NCBI GenBank assembly: GCA_003141555.1 | Contig: PLMN01000010.1 | Span: 124,001-188,000, forward strand | Length of the DNA: 64,000 nt | DNA from: Candidatus Aminicenantota bacterium | GTDB taxonomy: Bacteria > Acidobacteriota > Aminicenantia > Aminicenantales > UBA4085 | Direction of reading: 5' to 3' | Shown: piece after piece, positions 21,074 through 27,717 of the stretch | Numbering within the stretch: the stretch's first letter is position 1 | How the letters are laid out: the number at the start of each line of letters is the position of its first letter | Program-made: the position numbers and the translations under genes | Notes under the pieces: model-generated | What the model was told of the DNA's origin: nothing | The model's database searches: none | Seen by the model: the letters and a program-made list of their open reading frames with translations, nothing else

Positions 21074-21835
21074 TTATTTGTTCTCCAACTTTTTTTCATA
21101 GGTAAAGGCTTTCAAGAGCTCCATGGGGAGAGGGAAGACGATCGTCGAATTCTTTTCCGCGGCAATTTCCGTTAAGGTGCCTAGGAATCGGAGCTGAAGA
21201 GCCTGCGGATTTGTGGAAATGATGTTTGCGGCCTGGAGGAGCTTATCGGCGGCCTGAAATTCGCCGTCAGCATGGATGACTTTAGCTCTTCGCTCGCGCT
21301 CGGCCTCAGCTTGCTTGGCGATCGCCCGAATCATGTTCTCCGGCAGGTCCACTTGTTTCATCTCCACGAGCTGGACCTTGATGCCCCAGGGGTCGGTGTG
21401 CTGCTCGATGATGGTCTGGATGCGGGCGTTCAGTTTCTCCCGCTCCGAAAGGAGGTCGTCGAGCGGAACCTGGCCGAGGACGCTTCGCAGGGTCGTCTGG
21501 GCCAGCTGGGAGGTGGCGTTGAGATAATCCTGTACGTCCAGCACGCACTTGAGCGGGTCTATGACCCTGAAGTAGAGAACGGCGTTGACCTTCACCGTGA
21601 CATTGTCCTTCGTGATGACATCCTGGGGGGGGATGCTCATCGTGATGAGCCGCAGGCTGATTCTCACGATGCGGTCGATCGGGGCGAAGACCAAGATGAT
21701 GCCGGGCCCTTTGGGCTGAGGGAGGACGCGGCCGAGGCGGAAAATGACCCCGCGCTCGTATTCTCTCAGGATCTTGATCGAACTCAGGATATAAACGATG
21801 ATAAACCCGACGATGACAACTGCATAAGCTTCCAT
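21074..21835 (-). CDS. Slipin / SPFH (band 7) family membrane protein
   Basis: 253 residues. An N-terminal membrane hairpin (~3-22) is followed by [17 protein letters not shown], the family signature, and the SPFH domain. [13 protein letters not shown]-type core sequence and a charged helix [16 protein letters not shown] lead to a C-terminal [13 protein letters not shown]. Bacterial slipins organise membrane microdomains, typically paired with an NfeD protein, which is not next to it here. AAGGAG lies before the ATG. It is a housekeeping-type gene inside the accessory region. Confidence 0.92.
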   Translation of the reverse strand: MEAYAVVIVGFIIVYILSSIKILREYERGVIFRLGRVLPQPKGPGIILVFAPIDRIVRISLRLITMSIPPQDVITKDNVTVKVNAVLYFRVIDPLKCVLDVQDYLNATSQLAQTTLRSVLGQVPLDDLLSEREKLNARIQTIIEQHTDPWGIKVQLVEMKQVDLPENMIRAIAKQAEAERERRAKVIHADGEFQAADKLLQAANIISTNPQALQLRFLGTLTEIAAEKNSTIVFPLPMELLKAFTYEKKLENK

Positions 21836-21918
21836 TTTTTTCTCCTTGCGAAGACTATAGAGCCTCCCATAATAATATAAGTCAAGCTTTTTTTACCTTG
21901 CGGAGCGCCGGGCAGCCC

Positions 21919-22200
21919 TCAACGGCGCAATCGCCGGACGAGTTGTATGCCCGCCTGCGCCTGGACGGACTTGGCGATGAGCGTGGCCAGGGTGAAGAAG
22001 AGCGAGATCAGGATGAAGAGGATCGGCGTCACCGGATAGCCGAGCGTCCGGTAGGGCCGGTCGGCGTTCGGCCGCGTCTTGCGCAGCACCATATCCCCAC
22101 CCCGATGATGAGCATGAACAGTCCGTCCGCGAAGACGAGGTAGGTGATGATGTTGGCGAACGTCCCCCAGAAGAAGAGCAGGAAGATTGAGCGGTTTACC
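21919..22200 (-). pseudogene. C-terminal relic of an amino acid permease (APC family)
   Basis: Minus-strand translation gives NRSIFLLFFWGTFANIITYL and FADGLFMLIIG. After a frameshift near 22090 it continues VLRKTRPNADRPYRTLGYPV and TPILFILISLFFTLATLI, the well-known end of APC-type amino acid transporters. The first ~350 residues are missing and the two parts are in different frames, so it is non-functional. Confidence 0.7.
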
Positions 22201-22234
22201 TACGAGAAATTTCACCTCGAGTAGCGTTATAATA

Positions 22235-22297
22235 ATGTCCTCCCGCAGACGAAAATATATCGCCAAGCGGGCCGCAAAGGCGAGGTGGAATAAATAG
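22235..22297 (+). CDS. Possible 20-residue basic small protein
   Basis: A very short ORF reads MSSRRRKYIAKRAAKARWNK. The basic, Ala-rich ending AAKARW is of a type seen in small DNA-linked or mobile-element proteins. No ribosome site is evident, so it may be a gene end or chance. Confidence 0.2.
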   Translation: MSSRRRKYIAKRAAKARWNK

Positions 22298-22352
22298 GAC
22301 GATTGGAGCGATTATGGGAATAAAAGAAACACTTGATTAATAGAGAGGTTCG

Positions 22353-22538
22353 ATGATGCCACAAAAACGCTCTCTAGCAAATATCGAGAAGTATTGGAAA
22401 AAACGTAAGAAATCCAGGATGTCGTTTGATAAAAATAGAGCGTCGATGCCCTTTTTAGAAAAGGCGGAAATAGCAGACCGCCTCAGGGCTGACGATCAAT
22501 TATTGAAAAGCTGCAAACAAGCTAAGAGTAAGTCCTAA
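22353..22538 (+). CDS. Small basic hypothetical protein (61 aa)
   Basis: MMPQKRSLANIEKYWKKRKK with a Lys-rich N-terminal half and an acidic/helical C-terminal half (FLEKAEIADRLRADDQLLKS). GAGAGG lies before the double ATG. This basic-then-acidic layout resembles an antitoxin-like protein, but no toxin partner is adjacent and I recognise no family. Confidence 0.4.
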   Translation: MMPQKRSLANIEKYWKKRKKSRMSFDKNRASMPFLEKAEIADRLRADDQLLKSCKQAKSKS

Positions 22539-22649
22539 TTCCACATTTTCGGAGCCGTCCTAAGATATAATTTCTTAGTATTCGCGACTTCCGGTTTTTT
22601 CCCTCCTTTAGATCATATTTATTCATGCTGACTATCCTCTTTAGGCGTG

Positions 22650-22677
22650 TTGACTATACACTGATTATGTGTATAAT
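22650..22677 (+). promoter_or_regulatory. Promoter and operator of the RelBE-like operon
   Basis: TTGACT, a 16-base spacer and a perfect TATAAT. A perfect palindrome TATACAC-(7)-GTGTATA (22655-22675) overlaps both boxes, fitting autorepression by the ribbon-helix-helix antitoxin. Confidence 0.75.
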
Positions 22678-22705
22678 ATGTGTATTCAGACGGGAGACGA
22701 GCAAC

Positions 22706-22930
22706 ATGCAGATTCGATATAACATCACCCTCGACGAAGAGATATCGAAAGAGCTTGAGGCGGCGGCCGGAGAGCTCGGCGAAAAGAAGAGTCATATCAT
22801 CGAGAAGGCCCTGACCGTCTACTTCGATCTGCTGGATTTGAAGCTTGCCCGAAAGCGGCTGGCCGATCTCGAAAAGAGCAACGACAAGTTACTGGACGCC
22901 GAAAAAGTCTGGAAAACCCTGGGCATCTGA
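22706..22930 (+). CDS. RHH/RelB-like antitoxin
   Basis: 74 residues starting MQIRYNITLDEEISKELEAA, a beta strand followed by helices with GEKKSHIIEKAL, typical of a ribbon-helix-helix repressor. A charged C-terminal helix (LARKRLADLEKSND) would wrap the toxin. ATG at 22706 is preferred; a start 27 codons upstream would read through the promoter. Confidence 0.82.
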   Translation: MQIRYNITLDEEISKELEAAAGELGEKKSHIIEKALTVYFDLLDLKLARKRLADLEKSNDKLLDAEKVWKTLGI

Positions 22931-22932
22931 CG

Positions 22933-23190
22933 GTGTATGAGCTCAAGTTCCTCGGCCGGGCGCTGGACGATCTCCAGCGGATCGACAAGCCTCATCAACG
23001 GATCATCAAAGAGAAGCTGCTAATTCTGGCCCATAACTCCGAGGCCCTCAAGAACAACATCAAGAGACTCCAGGGGGGCGAGGATTTATTCAGATTGCGG
23101 GTTGGCAGCTACCGGGTTGTCTTCAAAAAGGAGGAGCGGCGCCTCTTGATCCTCATCGTCAGGATTGGGCATAGGAAAGAGGTCTATTAA
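22933..23190 (+). CDS. RelE/ParE-family toxin
   Basis: 85 residues from a GTG two bases after the antitoxin stop. The RelE fold is evident: LKFLGRALDDLQRIDKPHQR, then NIKRLQGGEDLFRLRVGSYR and VVFKKEE, and the terminal RIGHRKEVY. RelE toxins cleave mRNA on the ribosome; ParE relatives poison gyrase. The RLRVGSYRVVF and RxGHRKEVY pattern leans to the RelE type. Confidence 0.88.
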   Translation: MYELKFLGRALDDLQRIDKPHQRIIKEKLLILAHNSEALKNNIKRLQGGEDLFRLRVGSYRVVFKKEERRLLILIVRIGHRKEVY

Positions 23191-23194
23191 TAAA

Positions 23195-23240
23195 GGGGAC
23201 ACAATACTCTGTCCACAAAGGGACAGAGAATTATGTCCCC
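23195..23240. repeat. Palindromic repeat, variant of family A
   Basis: Arms GGGGACACAATACTCTGTCC and GGACAGAGAATTATGTCCCC pair with two mismatches and a six-base loop. It sits just 3' of the RelE-like gene and before the stop of the M28 peptidase gene, so it could also serve as a bidirectional terminator-like hairpin. Confidence 0.8.
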
Positions 23241-23249
23241 AATCTGCCA

Positions 23250-24980
23250 TTACTCCGGCGATTTCCAGTCGTATTTCCGACCCGCGAGCTGGGCGTCCCG
23301 CAGCGGCTTGAACTCCACGCCGGGCTTCCAGTTCGGGAGCCTGGCCGCGTTGGCCACGCGATAGCCGACCGCGAGATAGAGCTGCAGGTCCTCGACCGCG
23401 CCGCTCATGTCCCAATCCGGCCGGACCTCGTCGGAGGGCTTGTGGTAGGTGTTCCGGGTGAAGTCCTCTTGGATCTTGAGGCCCCAGTCGGCGGGACGGC
23501 CGATGAAATCGATCCCGGCGCCGGGGTTGATCGCCGGGACGCCCTGCTTGGCGAAGGAGAAATGGTCGGAGCGAAAGAACGACCCCTTTTCCGGCGTCGG
23601 GTCGGGCTTCAACGTGCGGCCCTGCTCCGCGGCCGCGGCCTGCATGTAATCGTCGAGATCGGAGTTCCCGAGGCCGACGATCACCAGGTCCTTCGTCCGG
23701 CCGTGGACGTTCATGACGTCGATGTTGATGACGCCGGCCGTGCGGTCGAGCTGGTAGATCGGGTGGAGGGCGTAGTAGGTGGAGCCGAGGAGGCCCTGCT
23801 CCTCGGCGGTGACGAACATGAAGAGGATGGACCGCTTGGGGGGAGGCGTGACTTTCGTGAACGCGCGGGCGATTTCGAGGATACCGGCGCAGCCGGATGC
23901 GTTGTCCACGGCGCCGTTGTAGATCTTGTCGCCGTTGACGGCGGGCCCGATCCCGAAGTGGTCCCAATGGGCCGTGTAGATCACGTATTCGACTTTCCGG
24001 GCGGGGTCGCTCCCTTCGAGCCGGCCGACGACGTTCGTCGAGTCGATCGTCCGGAGCTTGTTCTTGAGCGTGACGGAGGCGGTCGTGCCGAGCGGGACGG
24101 GGTTGAACGAGCGGACGGCCGCGGCTTTCTTGAGGGCGTCGAAGTCCCGGCCGGCGGAGGCGAAGAGGGCCTTGGCCTGGTCGAGCGTGATCCAGCCCTC
24201 GACGGCGGCGCGGCCCATGTTCTTGTCGGGCGGGATGAGGTCGAATTGCTCGGTGACCTTGCTCTGGACCACCGAGAACGGGTAGGCCGCCGGATCGGTC
24301 TCGTGGACGATCAGGACGGCGGCGGCGCCCATCTTGGCGGCCATCTCGTATTTGTAGGACCAGCGGCCGTAGTAGGTCAGGGCCCGGCCGCCGAACGTCT
24401 TGGGGTCGAGAGCGGAGGGGTTGTCGGGGTCGGGGACGGGCGGGTCGCCGACGAGCACGACCATCGTCTTGCCCTTGAGATCGACGCCCTTGTAGTCGTC
24501 CCAGTTGAACTCGGGGGCCTGGACGCCGTAGCCGACGAAGACCATCTCGGAATTTTCGACGGTGACGGTCTCGAGGATGCGCTTCGTCCAAGCGACATAG
24601 TCGTCTTTCCAGGCGAGGGTCTGGACGTGTGCGCCCTTGCGGAAGGTGAGGACGGGGCTGTCCTGGACGGCGATCCCCGCCAGCGGGACCTTCTGGATGT
24701 AGGTCCCGTCGGTGTTTCCTGGCTTGAGGCCGAGGAGCTTGAGCTGGTCCACTATGTAGGCGACGCTCAGGTCCTCGCCACGCGTTCCGGGCGCGCGGCC
24801 TTCGTAAGCGTCGGAGGCCAGGATCTTGACATGCGACAGGACGGCGGCGCCGTCAATCGCGGGGAGAGCGGAGACGGCGAGAGGCGGCGGCTCGGGCGCG
24901 GGCTTGGACGGGCGGCCCTTGCAGGCGGGGATGAGGAGGATGAGGATTAAAAGCACGCAGGATATCGGAAATCGTCGCAT
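23250..24980 (-). CDS. M28-family zinc aminopeptidase, lipoprotein
   Basis: 576 residues. The lipobox LLIPAC gives an N-terminal lipoprotein signal (~1-20). The M28 domain shows the co-catalytic zinc ligands: HWDHFG (His), GAVDNASG (Asp), TAEEQG (Glu pair), INIDVM (Asp) and the late TYHKPSDE (His). A PA-like insert (~130-300) precedes the second half. It would release N-terminal amino acids from peptides at the cell surface or periplasm. GGAGG lies before the ATG. It is a large, well-conserved exported enzyme outside the toxin cluster. Confidence 0.92.
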   Translation of the reverse strand: MRRFPISCVLLILILLIPACKGRPSKPAPEPPPLAVSALPAIDGAAVLSHVKILASDAYEGRAPGTRGEDLSVAYIVDQLKLLGLKPGNTDGTYIQKVPLAGIAVQDSPVLTFRKGAHVQTLAWKDDYVAWTKRILETVTVENSEMVFVGYGVQAPEFNWDDYKGVDLKGKTMVVLVGDPPVPDPDNPSALDPKTFGGRALTYYGRWSYKYEMAAKMGAAAVLIVHETDPAAYPFSVVQSKVTEQFDLIPPDKNMGRAAVEGWITLDQAKALFASAGRDFDALKKAAAVRSFNPVPLGTTASVTLKNKLRTIDSTNVVGRLEGSDPARKVEYVIYTAHWDHFGIGPAVNGDKIYNGAVDNASGCAGILEIARAFTKVTPPPKRSILFMFVTAEEQGLLGSTYYALHPIYQLDRTAGVINIDVMNVHGRTKDLVIVGLGNSDLDDYMQAAAAEQGRTLKPDPTPEKGSFFRSDHFSFAKQGVPAINPGAGIDFIGRPADWGLKIQEDFTRNTYHKPSDEVRPDWDMSGAVEDLQLYLAVGYRVANAARLPNWKPGVEFKPLRDAQLAGRKYDWKSPE

Positions 24981-25004
24981 GGCGCCCTCCTAGAATCGGG
25001 GGAT

Positions 25005-25059
25005 GGAAATCGGTGACACGATCCCAAATCAAGAGAATTGGGTCGCATCACCGATTTCC
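25005..25059. repeat. Family B palindromic repeat, copy 1
   Basis: Arms GGAAATCGGTGACACGATCC / GGGTCGCATCACCGATTTCC around a conserved, asymmetric centre AAATCAAGAGAATT. Sibling copies are at 25905 and, inverted, at 29698. Confidence 0.88.
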
Positions 25060-25090
25060 CGACGAAGGAGTTATATCATTAGGGAATAGC

Positions 25091-25151
25091 GGGACACAAT
25101 ACCCGATTCCCTATTTGAGGGATGGAAATAGGGTAACTAGTATTGTGTCCC
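25091..25151. repeat. Family A palindromic repeat, diverged copy
   Basis: Arms begin GGGACACAATACCCGATTCC and end TAGTATTGTGTCCC; paired with a few mismatches. It abuts the stop of the PIN toxin gene at 25153. Confidence 0.85.
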
Positions 25152-25152
25152 T

Positions 25153-25554
25153 CTATTTCGATTCGTGGCGCTTGAGCGGAAGATGATCGGCGATCACGGC
25201 ATAATGTTTGTCCGACTCGATGAGGACAAGGCCGTGGTCGATGCAATCCGTGGCGATGATGACGTCGGATAGGGGAACGGTCACTCCTTTCTTTTTCAAG
25301 GCATGCCCATTGCGACCTGCGGACTCGAAGGACGCGCGGCTGCTCGGGACGAACTTTAGCCCGGCGAGGGCGGAAGACAACCTTTCGATTTCAGCCGGGC
25401 TTCGGGCTCCGATCAGCAACTCCGCGATGATGATCCCGTTGATATGGACCCGATTATCCTCGATGAGCCCTTCGAGGAGTTCCCCATAGAGGGATTTTCC
25501 CTCCCGAAAGTAGGGGATCCAGACACTCGAATCGATGAAATATTCAGGTTTCAT
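25153..25554 (-). CDS. vapC: PIN-domain toxin VapC
   Basis: 133 residues. The PIN acidic residues are visible: YFIDSSVWIPYF (Asp), GIIIAELLIGA (Glu), VPLSDVIIATDCIDHG (Asp/Asp). VapC toxins are ribonucleases held inactive by VapB. The gene overlaps vapB by four bases. The proximity of VapB and the GLVLIESDKHYAVIA ending fit the VapC type well. Confidence 0.9.
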   Translation of the reverse strand: MKPEYFIDSSVWIPYFREGKSLYGELLEGLIEDNRVHINGIIIAELLIGARSPAEIERLSSALAGLKFVPSSRASFESAGRNGHALKKKGVTVPLSDVIIATDCIDHGLVLIESDKHYAVIADHLPLKRHESK

Positions 25555-25751
25555 ATGAGATCTTTGGACCGCAAGGCTTCCAGGTCGATATCCAGATCAA
25601 TCTTTCCCCGAAGGTGCTTCAGGTTTTGGCGGCGGACCCTATTGAGCATCTCCTCGAGGGAGCGGCGGACGAGCAGCGTTTTGCTTTTCTCTCCGGTCTC
25701 TTTCATCAAGTCCGTCATAAGTTCGTCGGGGATTATCAATGTGGTCCTCAT
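25551..25751 (-). CDS. vapB: VapB-type antitoxin
   Basis: 66 residues starting MRTTLIIPDELMTDLMKETG, a ribbon-helix-helix strand/helix, with KTLLVRRSLEEML. The C-terminal LKHLRGKIDLDIDLEALR is the segment that inserts into VapC and is also preserved in the relic at 20878. GGAG lies before the ATG. Confidence 0.88.
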   Translation of the reverse strand: MRTTLIIPDELMTDLMKETGEKSKTLLVRRSLEEMLNRVRRQNLKHLRGKIDLDIDLEALRSKDLI

Positions 25752-25768
25752 GCATATCTCCTATACAT

Positions 25769-25797
25769 ATAATCAATACATATAAGAAATATGTCAA
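25769..25797 (-). promoter_or_regulatory. Promoter of vapBC
   Basis: On the minus strand TTGACA (25797-25792), 17 bases, GATTAT (25774-25769). The spacer and flank hold repeated ATGTAT-type words that could be operator half-sites. Confidence 0.6.
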
Positions 25798-25862
25798 TAG
25801 GTCAGCTTATTTCTTTTTACTGAATAGGGGACGCCTGGAGCCTCGAATTTTCTCATGACAAA

Positions 25863-26012
25863 GGGAGACACAATACCTGATTCCCAAATTCGAGGACAGG
25901 GTAGGGAAATCGGTGACACGATCCCAAATCAAGAGAATTGGGTCGCGTCACCGATTTCCGATCGCGTCTCCCTATTCGGAGGCGGAAATAGGGAAATAGG
26001 TATTGTGTCTCC
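25863..26012. repeat. Family A palindrome split by a family B element
   Basis: The left arm (25863-25885, beginning GGGAGACACAATACC) and right arm (25987-26012, ending GGTATTGTGTCTCC) of a family A repeat lie 100 bases apart. The sequence between includes a complete family B palindrome. TCCC occurs on both sides of the inserted 83 bases (25882-25885 and 25969-25972), like a short target duplication. Confidence 0.75.
25905..25959. repeat. Family B palindromic repeat, copy 2 (nested)
   Basis: Almost identical to the copy at 25005, with the same AAATCAAGAGAATT centre; one base differs in the right arm (GCGTCACC in place of GCATCACC). It lies inside the family A repeat. Confidence 0.88.
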
Positions 26013-26017
26013 TTATT

Positions 26018-26767
26018 TCACAAGCGCGCCTGGCGCTTTTGGGACGTCAGCTCGCGGAGCGCGTCGGTGGCCACCCAGCGGGCGGCTCGCGTTTTTGTAT
26101 CGCCGCCTCTAGGGCCGGCGGCGCGCTCGTTCGCGGCGTCCCGGATCCGTTCGGCGCAGGCGATGGCGGCGTCGTTCAAAGCGCGGTTTCGCTTGCCGAT
26201 GTTGCGAAGCGCCCAGTTAACCGATTTTTTGACGAAATTGCGCTTGTCCCAAGCCTCGCGCTCGATGATCGGAAGGAGCGCAAGAAAGGCCTTGTCGCCG
26301 GCCTTCTTGTCGTGGACCGCTAGGCCCGCCATCAAGGCGAAGGCGGCCCGCTTGACCCACTCATCGCCGCGCGCCGCCCATTCGACCGCCTTGGTCCACG
26401 CGAAGGCCGTCTGGTCGAAGAGGCTGGTCGTCGCCTGATCGCAGATGTCCCAGGAGTCGAAGTCGGCGGCCCACGTTTCGATCTGCCGTTCGGTGACCAG
26501 GGCCGGGTCGGTGACGAAGCAGGCCAGCAGCCGCGCTTCGTGGTTTCCCGTCTTCCACAGGCCGAGCGCGAGTTTGTAGTCCGTGCCGAGACGGTTGGCG
26601 ATCACGCGGAGCTGATAAACTGAGACGCCGAACGCGTTCTGGACGTTGATCCCATAGCGGGCCATTCCTGCCCTGTCCCGGTCGCTGCCAAGGGAACGCA
26701 GTTCCGCCAGTATTTTGGCTATCTGCATGTTCAACGATTCCGTGGTTTCCGGAGATTTGTGCCGCAT
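26018..26767 (-). CDS. DNA alkylation repair protein (AlkD-like)
   Basis: 249 residues of HEAT-like helices matching the AlkD/COG4912 family: FGVSVYQLRVIANRLGTDYK, ETWAADFDSWDICDQATT, VEWAARGDEWVKRAAFALMA and NFVKKSVNWALRNIG. Members remove bulky alkylated bases by a glycosylase without base flipping. The ATG at 26767 has GGGAGG five bases upstream; the much longer open frame above it is non-coding. It ends next to the nested repeat. Confidence 0.88.
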   Translation of the reverse strand: MRHKSPETTESLNMQIAKILAELRSLGSDRDRAGMARYGINVQNAFGVSVYQLRVIANRLGTDYKLALGLWKTGNHEARLLACFVTDPALVTERQIETWAADFDSWDICDQATTSLFDQTAFAWTKAVEWAARGDEWVKRAAFALMAGLAVHDKKAGDKAFLALLPIIEREAWDKRNFVKKSVNWALRNIGKRNRALNDAAIACAERIRDAANERAAGPRGGDTKTRAARWVATDALRELTSQKRQARL

Positions 26768-26891
26768 TACGCCCTCCCATGAGGAGATTACATGGAAAAA
26801 AACGGAGACACAATACCAATCGTACGGGCGTCTTTTATAAGGAGACGGACAATCAGGTCTGATTGACGACAAGGCATATATTAAAAACATC

Positions 26892-26920
26892 TTGCATAAT
26901 TCATAAACGTCATGTAAATT
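26892..26920 (+). promoter_or_regulatory. Promoter of the AbrB/PIN operon
   Basis: TTGCAT, 17 bases, TAAATT, directly followed by the GGAGG ribosome binding site at 26921. Confidence 0.55.
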
Positions 26921-26935
26921 GGAGGCATGGACAAG

Positions 26936-27166
26936 ATGCAGACGACGATCTCCAAGCGCGGGCAGACGGTCGTGCCGGCCGTCCTCCGGAAAAAACACAA
27001 CATTGAGGAAGGCGACCGGCTCGTTTGGATCGACGATGGAGAAACCATCAAGGTGGTCCACCTCTCCGGCGATGCCGTCCGGAATCTCAGGGGAATCGCC
27101 AAAGGGGAGGGGTTGCGCGAAGATCTGTTGAAATGGCGGCGCGAGGAGCGGTCGCGTGAAACCTGA
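26936..27166 (+). CDS. AbrB/SpoVT-type antitoxin
   Basis: 76 residues from MQTTISKRGQTVVPAVLRKK, the swapped-hairpin AbrB fold signature (SKRGQTVVPAxLRKxxNIxEGDRLVW). GGAGG at 26921 is only one base from the ATG at 26927 but 10 bases from the one at 26936, which is therefore preferred. It overlaps the PIN toxin gene by 11 bases and should repress the operon. Confidence 0.86.
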   Translation: MQTTISKRGQTVVPAVLRKKHNIEEGDRLVWIDDGETIKVVHLSGDAVRNLRGIAKGEGLREDLLKWRREERSRET

Positions 27167-27566
27167 CCGCTATGTTCTGGATACGTCCGCTCTATTTGCC
27201 TATATGGAAGACGAGTCCGGATCCGCCATGGTGGGGGAAATTCTGAGCGATCCGAAGTCCTCCGTTCTTATCCCCTGGCCGGTCCTCTTCGAAGTCTATT
27301 ATTCGACGAGACGGAAAAAAGGCGAGAAGGAGGCGGATCGCCGCTACGCCTTGGTCAAGGAGCTGCCGGCCGAGATCGTGTGGGCTTTTGATGAGCCGCG
27401 CCTCCTTGCGGCCGCCCGAATCAAGGCCAGGTTTCCGCTTTCCTTTGCCGACGCCATCATTGCGGCCACGGCCGAACGGGAACGCGCCGTGCTCGTCCAC
27501 AAGGACCCTGAATTCGACGCGCTCGAAGGGACGGTTCGGTTACGGGCTCTGCCTTATAAAAGCTGA
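27156..27566 (+). CDS. PIN-domain toxin of the AbrB-type module
   Basis: 136 residues from GTG. PIN residues: YVLDTSALFAYMEDE, LFEVYYSTRRK and FPLSFADAIIAATAERE plus VLVHKDPEFDAL. The last two supply the third and fourth acidic residues. VapC-like ribonuclease activity is expected. Third PIN toxin in the window, and distinct in sequence from the other two. Confidence 0.9.
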   Translation: MKPDRYVLDTSALFAYMEDESGSAMVGEILSDPKSSVLIPWPVLFEVYYSTRRKKGEKEADRRYALVKELPAEIVWAFDEPRLLAAARIKARFPLSFADAIIAATAERERAVLVHKDPEFDALEGTVRLRALPYKS

Positions 27567-27618
27567 GGGAATTATTTTGGCCGCCTTGCTCCGGGGCGGG
27601 CTCCTGTAATAATAAATA

Positions 27619-27684
27619 GGGAGACACAATACCTGTTTCCCTATTCATAGAATGGAAAATAGGGTAATAGGTATTGTGTCTCCC
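27619..27684. repeat. Family A palindromic repeat
   Basis: Left arm GGGAGACACAATACCTG...CCCTATT and right arm AATAGGG...GGTATTGTGTCTCCC with a few mismatches, between the PIN toxin stop and the GH3 start. Confidence 0.88.
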
Positions 27685-27717
27685 ATTTTGCAGCCGGCTA
27701 TTTTCAAGGAGGCGCTA

